Positions 1 to 6,109 of a DNA stretch of 27,690 bases are shown piece after piece. Where the stretch lies: positions 1-27,690 of the forward strand of contig CAZTKP010000018.1 in assembly GCA_964614215.1 (NCBI GenBank), written 5' to 3'. Both the position numbers and the translations under genes were made by a program. Position 1 is the stretch's first letter. Each line of letters opens with the position of its first letter. Source of the stretch: CAZTKP01 sp964614215 (GTDB taxonomy: Bacteria; UBP6; UBA1177). The notes beneath the pieces are model-generated. The model ran no database searches and had not been told where the DNA came from. It saw only the letters and a program-made list of their open reading frames with translations.

Positions 1-117
1 ACAAAAAAGCGGGAAAAATAGATTCCGCTGCCGCCGCTGTAATTCTTCGACGTTTCATGGAAACAACAGCGTTCAGAGAGCTAAAGTCTAAAGTTCTTGA
101 TTAGATAAAATTTGCTT

Positions 118-414
118 CTATGCTTCAACTTTTTCAAGCTCAATTTTCACTTTAAGTCCAAGAGCTGCCGCATATTTCTGAAGTGTGTCCATTGTCATGT
201 TTTCAGAGTGATTTTCAAGTCTTGAAATAGCTTCTTTGTATGTCCCCATTAATTCTGCGATCTGACTTTGTGTCATTTTCGCCTTTTTTCTTTCCTCCTT
301 GAGGATGACTCCCAGCTTGAACTCCTCGTATTCTTTGAGAAATTCTGCCATCTTTTCTTTGGTGTTATACTTTTTTTTAAGTTGTTCTTTCAGTCTCATC
401 GTGTTTGTCCCCAC
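118..414 (-). CDS. XRE-family antitoxin (HigA-like) of a type II toxin-antitoxin pair
   Basis: A 98-residue protein with a Cro/C1-type helix-turn-helix at about residues 43-80: 'KMTQSQIAELMG' followed by 'KEAISRLE'. It lies 19 nt downstream of a Gp49/RelE-like toxin on the same strand, the toxin-first order typical of higBA-type modules. By family knowledge it should bind and neutralise the toxin and repress the shared promoter through the HTH. The longest frame starts with GTG at 414. An ATG at 399 (five codons in, preceded by GGGGA about 8 nt upstream) is an equally good start and would give 93 residues. The lysine-rich N-terminal 35 residues may be the toxin-contact or dimer region; this is inference. 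Assignment to the antitoxin class is firm; the exact subfamily is not. Confidence 0.86.
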   Translation of the reverse strand: MGTNTMRLKEQLKKKYNTKEKMAEFLKEYEEFKLGVILKEERKKAKMTQSQIAELMGTYKEAISRLENHSENMTMDTLQKYAAALGLKVKIELEKVEA

Positions 415-433
415 TATTATTTCTATTCTTCTT

Positions 434-775
434 TTAGTTTTTGCTCAGGTACTCCTTTCTAAGCTTTTCTGCCTTGTCTATTTCTCTTTCCGGTGTTTTC
501 TGGCTTTTCTTCTGAAAGCCGTGCGTAACAACCACCAGATTTCCCTTATGGAAGAAACAGAGAAACCGGAATATGTTGTTTCCCATTTGTACCCGTATCT
601 CATAAATTTTATCTCTAAGTTTTTTAAGATACTCTTTTGGCACAACTTCAAGATCTTCCACAAGTTTTAGTACGTGATAAATCTTTCTCTGAGTTTTCTC
701 ATTCTGATTTTCAATGAACTCCAGAGATTCACATTTACCGTTATCAGTTTCCATTAACTCAACTTCACGGATCAA
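434..775 (-). CDS. RelE/HigB-like toxin, phage-derived Gp49 family
   Basis: A 113-residue protein matching the Gp49-like (PF05973) branch of the RelE/ParE superfamily. The diagnostic segment runs 'YEIRVQMGNNIFRFLCFF', then 'GNLVVVTHGFQKKSQKTP', then a basic helix 'EIDKAEKLRKEYL'. Members are usually ribosome-dependent mRNA interferases held in check by a neighbouring XRE antitoxin, which is present just downstream. The start is TTG at 775: GGAGG (revcomp of 781-785) lies 5 nt upstream. The first internal ATG (754) is 26 nt from that ribosome site and has none of its own. First gene of a two-gene operon read from the promoter at 809-837. The conserved Gly-Phe-x-Lys-Lys core is intact, so the toxin is probably functional. 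Confidence 0.85.
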   Translation of the reverse strand: MIREVELMETDNGKCESLEFIENQNEKTQRKIYHVLKLVEDLEVVPKEYLKKLRDKIYEIRVQMGNNIFRFLCFFHKGNLVVVTHGFQKKSQKTPEREIDKAEKLRKEYLSKN

Positions 776-807
776 CTTTTCCTCCAGTTAATAATGGACC
801 ACTCTTT

Positions 808-861
808 AATGTTAACATTTAGGTTAACTTGTGTCAAGCAGAAATTAACAAATATGTTAAT
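808..861. promoter_or_regulatory. Cluster of GTTAAC palindromes, likely operators of the toxin-antitoxin operon
   Basis: Three dyad elements share a TTAAC/GTTAA core: AATGTTAACATT (808-819, perfect 12-bp palindrome over the -10), GTTAAC (823-828, in the spacer) and ATTAACA-AATA-TGTTAAT (844-861, perfect 7+7 palindrome upstream of the -35). Placement over and around the promoter fits autorepression by the XRE antitoxin. The binding protein is inferred, not shown. Confidence 0.6.
809..837 (-). promoter_or_regulatory. Sigma70-type promoter of the toxin-antitoxin operon
   Basis: On the minus strand a perfect -35 TTGACA (837-832) is followed after exactly 17 nt by TAACAT (814-809). The predicted transcript starts near 802, about 20 nt before the toxin ribosome-binding site. 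It is the best-fitting promoter in the interval. Confidence 0.72.
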
Positions 862-896
862 AGTGTGCCATGGGATATTTAACAATTTCATAATAA

Positions 897-925
897 TTGG
901 CAAAAATAACTGATTCTGATATATT
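897..925 (+). promoter_or_regulatory. Putative promoter of the small membrane protein pair
   Basis: TTGGCA (897-902), a 17-nt spacer and TATATT (920-925) lie about 35 nt upstream of the first gene. It points away from the toxin-antitoxin promoter. Confidence 0.5.
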
Positions 926-960
926 TCAGATGTAAATTATGGAAAAACTGATTTGGGAAG

Positions 961-1224
961 ATGAAAAAAAGTAGCAAGTTAACACTTTTAGTCTTGAAAA
1001 TAGTCTTTGAGATCGCAGCAGCAGCTTTTCTGATCTACGCCTTTGTCCTTTTTAGAGAAATGATGGACGTAGTTGCTCATGCCAAGGTGGAAGAGAAAGG
1101 AGATATTATGATTGAAGGTTTGGCAACAATTCTTAATCATGCTGGACGGGGAGTAGTGTTTGTTGGGTTTTCTTTGTTTGTTAACTCGTTTTTAGAAAAA
1201 AAAGCAAAGAGGAGTGAAAATTGA
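961..1224 (+). CDS. Small membrane protein, unknown function
   Basis: I do not recognise this 87-residue protein. It has a basic N-terminus, a hydrophobic segment at about residues 8-30, a short polar stretch containing 'HAKVEEKGD', a second hydrophobic segment at about 60-78 around 'GVVFVGFSLFVNSFL', and a basic tail, so it is probably a two-pass inner-membrane protein. The ATG at 961 follows a weak GGGAAG element. It is the first gene of a pair: its stop codon overlaps the ATG of the next gene by one base (TGATG), indicating translational coupling. A promoter-like TTGGCA-17-TATATT lies upstream. Confidence 0.6.
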   Translation: MKKSSKLTLLVLKIVFEIAAAAFLIYAFVLFREMMDVVAHAKVEEKGDIMIEGLATILNHAGRGVVFVGFSLFVNSFLEKKAKRSEN

Positions 1225-1610
1225 TGGCTACTTTATTCCAATTTTACATATATGGCGGATTTTTCATAATGACATTTATGACAATTATCTTTTTTATTTT
1301 GGTTGTCTGTCTGTTTAAACTCTCCAAAACAGTTCTAAAAAATAAAGTTGTTCTGGAAACACATCATCTATTAAATGTTGTGAATAAAGGTCGCTATTCA
1401 ATTTTAATTATAATGCTTGCCGGTACAGTTTTTTGCAGTAGTTACTTGTTAAGAAGATGGGCAGCTCCACCTCCGGAAGGTATTGTAATTCTTGAGCCTA
1501 TAGGGTTTTATATAAACGTCTCTGCTTCAATTACAGGAATACTCTTTTTCACGATTCTTACTGTCTGGATGGATGTCCTGAAATTCATAAGTATTGCCAA
1601 AAGTAAGTAG
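1224..1610 (+). CDS. Small three-pass membrane protein, unknown function
   Basis: A 128-residue hydrophobic protein with three likely membrane segments at about residues 11-35, 55-75 and 92-118, and a short 'RRWAAPPPEG' loop between the second and third. The start is ATG at 1224, coupled to the upstream gene through a TGATG overlap, with GGAG at 1211-1214 serving as ribosome site. A TTG one codon earlier (1221) is possible but less likely. The topology faintly recalls ExbB/MotA-type proteins, but none of their conserved motifs is convincingly present, so I make no assignment. Its stop is only 5 nt from the stop of the convergent antiporter gene. Confidence 0.6.
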   Translation: MATLFQFYIYGGFFIMTFMTIIFFILVVCLFKLSKTVLKNKVVLETHHLLNVVNKGRYSILIIMLAGTVFCSSYLLRRWAAPPPEGIVILEPIGFYINVSASITGILFFTILTVWMDVLKFISIAKSK

Positions 1611-1615
1611 GTGTT

Positions 1616-3250
1616 CTAAACCTTCTTCCCAAAGTATCTGAAAATTAGAAAAGCGATAGCGATCTGAGGGATCATAAGTAGGAACGGATTTACGAAAAAT
1701 CCTGCTGGTAGATATCCGAAAACTATTGATATTATTCCGAAAGTAAGCGCGTAGGGCATCTGCGTTCTGACATGGTCGATGTGATTAACTTTGCATGACA
1801 TGCTGGCCATGATGGTTGTATCTGAAACGGGTGAACAGTGATCTCCGAAAATTGCTCCGGTAAGTATCGCTCCGGTGATGGAAAAGATGAATGTTTCCGA
1901 AAGTCCGGGAGTTGTTCCGATCATTGTTATTGCAAGCGGCAGAGCTGTAGGAAAGAGCAGGGCCATTGTTCCCCATGAAGTTCCTGTAGCGAAACTTACG
2001 GCAGAAGCGGTAATGAAAACAATTGACGGGAACAGCCAGATCGGGATGGTGTCAGAGAGAACAACCGCCAGAAATTCCGCAGTTTTAAGCTCGTTAACAA
2101 CTGCGCTCAGTCCCCAGGCTAGAACAAGAATAACGATGGCTGTGACCATGGATCTCATTCCTGCAATCCAGGCTGAAACAGCTGAAGAAATGTTGCCTGT
2201 TCCTGAAATTATCATTGTTGCAGCCGCAGTTACCGAAGCTATCATCGAGCTCCAGATGAGAACCCTGAACGAATCTGCATTTCCAACGACCTCTCTAAAG
2301 GCCGGGTCGGGAACTTTTGAGTTTGCGTAACCGCTTATTATTATTCCTGAAAAAGTCGAAATTATTAGTACGGCTACAGGGATGGCGGCACTGTACCACT
2401 TACATTTTGAAATGTCAGGGATCTTAAATCCTTCAAGCGCGGTGTCTCCTTCTTCTCCTTCGCTGTTTTTTCCTTCAAGACAGTCTTTCTCAGCGTTGAG
2501 CATAGGTCCGAAATCCCGTTTGAGAAAAATGTAGACAGGAATAAAAATGAGCAGCAGAAGAGCATAGAAACGGTATGGCAGGGACTGAATGAAAACCCAG
2601 TAAGGATCAAGCTGTAACTGACTGTTTTTCAAGGCTTCTCCGATAAGTCCGACTTCATATCCTATCCATGTACTTAAGACTGCGATTGAAGCTACAGGAG
2701 CGGTCGTTGAATCGATTATGAAACTCAGTTTTTCACGGCTCACTTTATATTTGTCTGTGAGTGGTCGCATGGAGTTTCCGACGATCAGGGTGTTAGCATA
2801 GTCATCAAAAAAGATAAAAAGCCCCGAAGCCCATGAGAATATTAAAGACTTCTCTTTAGTGTTTGTCTTTTTTGAAAGTGTGTTGACAACTCCGTGCATT
2901 CCGCCTGAAGCTGTTATAATGCCGACCATTCCTCCGATAAGCAGAGAGAAAAGTACTATCATTATGTGGCTTTCGTCATTAAGTCCCTTGACGGCATAAG
3001 TGTCTGCCGCTTTAAAGAAACCTTTGAAAAAAGACAGGAAAATGGAATCTCCTCCATTGTACAGAACAATAACTGCACCGCTCCATATTCCGCAGAAAAG
3101 AGAGATAAGCACCTGTTTTGTCAGAAAGGCCAGTCCGATCGCAAGAACAGGCGGAAGCAGAGAGAGACTTTTTCCTCCGGTCAGGATAAAAATGGAACAG
3201 ATGAGTAGAAAAATAATAGAGCGAAAAGTTACAGACCTTAAGAAATTCAT
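1616..3250 (-). CDS. NhaC-family Na+/H+ antiporter
   Basis: A 544-residue polytopic inner-membrane protein of the NhaC family (COG1757 type), which exchanges Na+ for H+ and in some members transports organic anions. Family marks: 'SLLPPVLAIGLAFLTKQVL' near the N-terminus, 'FFDDYANTLIVGNSMRP' in the first half, and the signature 'FGDHCSPVSDTTIMASM' with D470, H471 and D477. About 11-12 membrane segments are visible, with one acidic hydrophilic loop after the first half ('EGKNSEGEEGD'). The ATG at 3250 overlaps the TGA of the PilZ gene in an ATGA junction and has no ribosome site of its own (AAAACTTCGTAAAAC precedes it), so translation is probably coupled to PilZ. The transported substrate cannot be decided from sequence. 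Confidence 0.85.
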   Translation of the reverse strand: MNFLRSVTFRSIIFLLICSIFILTGGKSLSLLPPVLAIGLAFLTKQVLISLFCGIWSGAVIVLYNGGDSIFLSFFKGFFKAADTYAVKGLNDESHIMIVLFSLLIGGMVGIITASGGMHGVVNTLSKKTNTKEKSLIFSWASGLFIFFDDYANTLIVGNSMRPLTDKYKVSREKLSFIIDSTTAPVASIAVLSTWIGYEVGLIGEALKNSQLQLDPYWVFIQSLPYRFYALLLLIFIPVYIFLKRDFGPMLNAEKDCLEGKNSEGEEGDTALEGFKIPDISKCKWYSAAIPVAVLIISTFSGIIISGYANSKVPDPAFREVVGNADSFRVLIWSSMIASVTAAATMIISGTGNISSAVSAWIAGMRSMVTAIVILVLAWGLSAVVNELKTAEFLAVVLSDTIPIWLFPSIVFITASAVSFATGTSWGTMALLFPTALPLAITMIGTTPGLSETFIFSITGAILTGAIFGDHCSPVSDTTIMASMSCKVNHIDHVRTQMPYALTFGIISIVFGYLPAGFFVNPFLLMIPQIAIAFLIFRYFGKKV

Positions 3251-3621
3251 GTTTTACGAAGTTTTCTGTCAGCAAGATGCCGCCGGTATTCCTTGTCCAC
3301 CTCTTTGGCATCTCCGTAGTTATAAACTATTATATTTCTTAGGAAAAGATAAGAGTCGAGAGGCAGTTCAAGGAACTCGAAAGCGATTCCGAAGGCATCT
3401 TTTCTTATAACTTCACCTGTAAGCTCTATCTTTCCGGAAGTTCTGTCCGAACTGATCTCGAGCTTAATGTCCGCCTTATCACCCATCTCAAGGTCAATAT
3501 CCGTTGTCAGATATATTCCGGCCAGGCTCAGGTCACGTACCTTACAGCGTTTTTTCAGATTATTTGCGACAAGTACAGCATCGACCTTGAAATCGACTCT
3601 GCTCATCTTTCTTTTTCCCAT
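3247..3621 (-). CDS. PilZ-domain c-di-GMP receptor protein
   Basis: A 124-residue stand-alone PilZ domain. Both c-di-GMP binding motifs are intact: RxxxR as 'RKMSR' (R4 and R8) and DxSxxG as 'DLSLAG' (D30, S32, G35), followed by the beta strands expected of the fold ('GEVIRKDAFGIAFEF'). By family knowledge it binds cyclic di-GMP and acts on a partner. I chose ATG 3621 because GGAG lies 6 nt upstream of it and the strong promoter at 3648-3676 would start the transcript near 3641. The longer frame from ATG 3633 would then have a leader of only about 8 nt and no ribosome site. Its stop overlaps the antiporter start by 4 nt, so the two form an operon. Confidence 0.85.
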   Translation of the reverse strand: MGKRKMSRVDFKVDAVLVANNLKKRCKVRDLSLAGIYLTTDIDLEMGDKADIKLEISSDRTSGKIELTGEVIRKDAFGIAFEFLELPLDSYLFLRNIIVYNYGDAKEVDKEYRRHLADRKLRKT

Positions 3622-3647
3622 GCTCTTCTCCATAACTTTTCCAGAGA

Positions 3648-3676
3648 ATTATAAACCTCAAATATCTTTTAGTCAA
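3648..3676 (-). promoter_or_regulatory. Strong promoter of the PilZ-antiporter operon
   Basis: On the minus strand TTGACT (3676-3671), a 17-nt spacer and a perfect TATAAT (3653-3648). It stands back-to-back with the promoter of the repeat-protein gene and decides the PilZ start. Confidence 0.7.
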
Positions 3677-3701
3677 AAAATGAAAAAAACTCTGAAATAT
3701 G

Positions 3702-3707
3702 TATAAT
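3702..3707 (+). promoter_or_regulatory. Perfect -10 element upstream of the repeat-protein gene
   Basis: TATAAT at 3702-3707, about 54 nt before the ATG at 3761. No good -35 is visible at the right distance (3679-3684 reads AATGAA), so an activator may be needed. Confidence 0.45.
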
Positions 3708-3760
3708 GTTCCAGGCTGAACGGTAGTTTTTTTATTAATTTCAGGCAAGGGGAGTAAAAA

Positions 3761-4096
3761 ATGAAAAAGTTTCTCATCTTTCTTTTGTTTGTCCTGTCTG
3801 TTCCAAATCTATATGCGACAAAAGTTTATTCGGTCAACTATGCAAATCAGGCAGACGTAAAAGTTTATGTGGTGAAGTATGAAAACCAGGCGGATCTTAA
3901 GGTTTTTAAGGTGAAGTATTCCAATCAGGCAGGCAAAAATGACGGAAAATGGTATTTTACGGATTACTCGAATCAGGCTCAGAAAAAGATCTTTTTCGTA
4001 AAATATGAAAATCAGGCAGATGTAAAGATCTACTTTGTGAATTATGAAAATCAGGCTGGCTGGAAAAACAATGCAAAGAAGCATTTCTTCTATTAA
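3761..4096 (+). CDS. Exported 7(1) septoil-knot (DUF6150-like) repeat protein
   Basis: A 111-residue protein: signal peptide (residues 1-19, probable cleavage after 'LYA') followed by six copies of a 13-residue beta-strand repeat of the form 'KVYxVxYxNQAD'. The Y-x-N-Q-A cores begin at residues 27, 40, 53, 69, 82 and 95; the third interval is 16 because of a 'GKNDG' insert. The tail is 'GWKNNAKKHFFY'. Repeat pattern, insert and tail match what I remember of the septoil-knot family (Septknot, formerly a DUF), whose known members fold into a compact protein with a 7_1 knot in the backbone; no cellular role is established. Ribosome site GGGGAG lies 6 nt before the ATG. A single-gene unit between a TATAAT element and the next promoter. 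The family call is from memory, not a search. Confidence 0.75.
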   Translation: MKKFLIFLLFVLSVPNLYATKVYSVNYANQADVKVYVVKYENQADLKVFKVKYSNQAGKNDGKWYFTDYSNQAQKKIFFVKYENQADVKIYFVNYENQAGWKNNAKKHFFY

Positions 4097-4107
4097 AAAA
4101 AGATAAT

Positions 4108-4136
4108 TTGACTATCTATAGGTCTATAACTATATA
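4108..4136 (+). promoter_or_regulatory. Promoter of the lysS-lol-bamA operon
   Basis: TTGACT (4108-4113), 17-nt spacer, TATATA (4131-4136). It lies 12 nt after the stop of the repeat protein and is the only clear promoter before nine closely spaced plus-strand genes. Confidence 0.65.
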
Positions 4137-4171
4137 TTACTAGCTTTTTATTATTAAAGGAGGCGTCAACA

Positions 4172-4564
4172 ATGAAAAAAATCACTATTTTACTAATTAT
4201 TGCTGTTTTTCTTGGCGGAATGTTCGTTTCATGTTCGAAGAAGAAGGAAATTACGAGTGATGAAATGAAGAAAAAGATCGAGACAAGGTCTGATAATAAG
4301 AAAAACATCAACAAAAAACTTATTAAGCCGGTAATGAAAAAACAGATCGATGTAAGAAAACTTAGACGCATGCTGAAAAAGAAAAAAGATGAAAAAGTAA
4401 TTGAAAAAGATAAGAAAGCAGACAAAGAAGCTACTCCTGTTAATGAGATGGAAGGAAAAAAAATAGCTCCTGAGAAAAAGGCGGTCCCGGAAAAAAAAGC
4501 TGTTCCTGAAAAGAAAGTCGAAAAGGAAAAAAAGTCTAAAGAAAAAGCACCTGCAGAAAAATAA
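4172..4564 (+). CDS. Lysine-rich lipoprotein, unknown function
   Basis: A 130-residue predicted lipoprotein: signal peptide ending in 'MFVSC' with C21 as lipidation site (F at -3 is slightly unusual). The rest is extremely basic and of low complexity: 39 lysines in 130 residues by my count, 37 of them in the 110-residue mature part. The end is proline/lysine/glutamate-rich with the unit 'AVPEKK' repeated. Probably an extended, periplasm-exposed tether rather than a folded enzyme; this is inference. The ribosome site GGAGG lies 8 nt before the ATG. First gene of the operon, followed after 27 nt by lysS. No homologous family recognised. Confidence 0.68.
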   Translation: MKKITILLIIAVFLGGMFVSCSKKKEITSDEMKKKIETRSDNKKNINKKLIKPVMKKQIDVRKLRRMLKKKKDEKVIEKDKKADKEATPVNEMEGKKIAPEKKAVPEKKAVPEKKVEKEKKSKEKAPAEK

Positions 4565-4591
4565 TCTAATACTGAACATTTGGAGAAAGAA

Positions 4592-6109
4592 ATGAACGCT
4601 GGTAATAATCCTGCCCATATTGATGAAAACGAAATAATCAAAAGAAAAAAACAGAAGATAGGACAGTTGAGAGAAGAAGGGATCCACCCTTATGCCAATA
4701 ATGCAAAGCCTTCTCACAGCATAGAAAATGTTCTTGAATACAGTTCAAAGTTCTCAAAAGAGGAGCTTGAACAGACGGGGAAAGAGGATCAGTTTGCAAT
4801 AGCCGGAAGAATAATGCTTCTTAGAGTTATGGGCAAACTTGCATTTGCAAGGATCAAAGATGAGACAGGATCTATCCAGGTTGTCTTTACAAAGGATTTT
4901 CTCGGTGAAGAGTTTAAGACTTTTAAAAGGTCTTTTGATGTGGGAGACATTGTCTGGGTAAAGGGTGAAGCTTTTGTCACAAGGACAGGAGAACATTCGC
5001 TGCTTGTAAACAAAGCACAGGTCCTTACCAAGAATGTTAGACCGCTTCCTGAGAAGTTTCATGGACTTACAGATGTTGAGCTCAGGTACAGGCAGCGTTA
5101 TCTCGACCTTATCATGAACGATGAAGTTAAGAAAACTTTCAGAAAGAGAGTGCAGATAGTTAACTTTATCAGAAACTATATGAACGAAGCGGGATTTCTC
5201 GAAGTTGAGACTCCGATGATGCATCCTCTGGTAAGCGGAGCGGCTGCAAAACCGTTCATTACCCACCATAATACGCTTGACATGTCTCTTTATCTGAGAA
5301 TTGCTCCGGAGTGTTACCTCAAACGACTTCTTGTCGGTGGTCTGGGGAAGGTGTATGAGCTTAACAGAAACTTCAGAAATGAAGGTATGGACGTTAAGCA
5401 TAATCCGGAATTCACGATGATGGAGTTCTACTGGCCCTATGCAACTTACGAGGACCAGATGGATTTTACGGAAAACATGATAAGCTCTCTTGCAAAAGAG
5501 ATAAACGGGGACGAAAAAGTTATCTATCAGGAACGTGAAATAGATTTTTCCTCTCCATGGAAGAGGATGACGATCGAGGAGAGTCTTGTTGAGACAGGAG
5601 TCTGTACGACAGAACAGCTTGAAAGCAGAGAGGAGCTTTTTAAGATCGCAGTTGAAAAGGGTGTTGACAAGGAAGTCCTTGAAAAGATGAGCAGATTTAA
5701 GATCATCATGGAGCTTTTTGATGAATGTGTCGAGGAAACTCTGTGGGATCCGACCTTTATCACAAAGTATCCTACAGAAGTCAGTCCCCTTTCAAGAAGG
5801 AACGATGATAACCCTGATTACAGTGACAGATACGAGCTGTTCATCGCGGGAAGAGAGATCGCAAACGCATTCAGTGAGCTCAACGATCCGCAGCAGCAGT
5901 ACGAGTCTTTTCTGAGCCAGGTCGAGGCTAAAAAAGAAGGTGACGAGGAAACGATAGACATGGATTCAGACTATATCAGGGCCCTTGAATACGGTATGCC
6001 TCCTGCTGCCGGTCAGGGAATCGGTATAGACAGACTTGTAATGCTTCTTACTGATTCACCGAGTATCCGCGATGTTATCCTTTTCCCTCAGATGAGGCCT
6101 GAGAAGTGA
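4592..6109 (+). CDS. lysS: Lysyl-tRNA synthetase, class II
   Basis: A 505-residue cytoplasmic enzyme that charges tRNA-Lys with lysine using ATP. An OB-fold anticodon-binding domain occupies about residues 65-155 ('AGRIMLLRVMGKLAFARIKD'). The class II catalytic core follows with motif 2 'RNFRNEG' (259-265, then 'HNPEFTMMEFYW') and motif 3 'GIGIDR' (476-481, then 'LVMLLTDSPSIRDVILFP'). Length is normal for the family. I chose ATG 4592 because GGAGA (4583-4587) sits 5-6 nt upstream; the TTG at 4580 overlaps the ribosome site. No T-box or other leader is visible in the 27 nt before it. Its TGA overlaps the GTG of the first Lol permease (GTGA). Confidence 0.97.
   Translation: MNAGNNPAHIDENEIIKRKKQKIGQLREEGIHPYANNAKPSHSIENVLEYSSKFSKEELEQTGKEDQFAIAGRIMLLRVMGKLAFARIKDETGSIQVVFTKDFLGEEFKTFKRSFDVGDIVWVKGEAFVTRTGEHSLLVNKAQVLTKNVRPLPEKFHGLTDVELRYRQRYLDLIMNDEVKKTFRKRVQIVNFIRNYMNEAGFLEVETPMMHPLVSGAAAKPFITHHNTLDMSLYLRIAPECYLKRLLVGGLGKVYELNRNFRNEGMDVKHNPEFTMMEFYWPYATYEDQMDFTENMISSLAKEINGDEKVIYQEREIDFSSPWKRMTIEESLVETGVCTTEQLESREELFKIAVEKGVDKEVLEKMSRFKIIMELFDECVEETLWDPTFITKYPTEVSPLSRRNDDNPDYSDRYELFIAGREIANAFSELNDPQQQYESFLSQVEAKKEGDEETIDMDSDYIRALEYGMPPAAGQGIGIDRLVMLLTDSPSIRDVILFPQMRPEK

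Noticed and set aside
1..117. Gene fragment or terminator at the left edge
   Set aside because: No reading frame with family features and no hairpin plus T tract; left unannotated.
118..775. Prophage remnant suggested by the Gp49-like toxin
   Set aside because: The family name derives from a phage gene, but the pair is a normal chromosomal toxin-antitoxin type and no other phage gene is near.
1875..2330. 151-residue open frame on the plus strand
   Set aside because: Antisense to the antiporter coding region, no ribosome site and no recognisable domain.
4560..4592. T-box or lysine riboswitch before lysS
   Set aside because: The gap is 27 nt, far too short, and the upstream promoter leader (4140-4171) has no such structure.
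4093..4641. 182-residue open frame on the minus strand
   Set aside because: It is antisense to the lysine-rich lipoprotein; AAA/AAG codons read backwards as Phe/Leu, giving an artificial Phe/Ser-rich chain without ribosome site or family.
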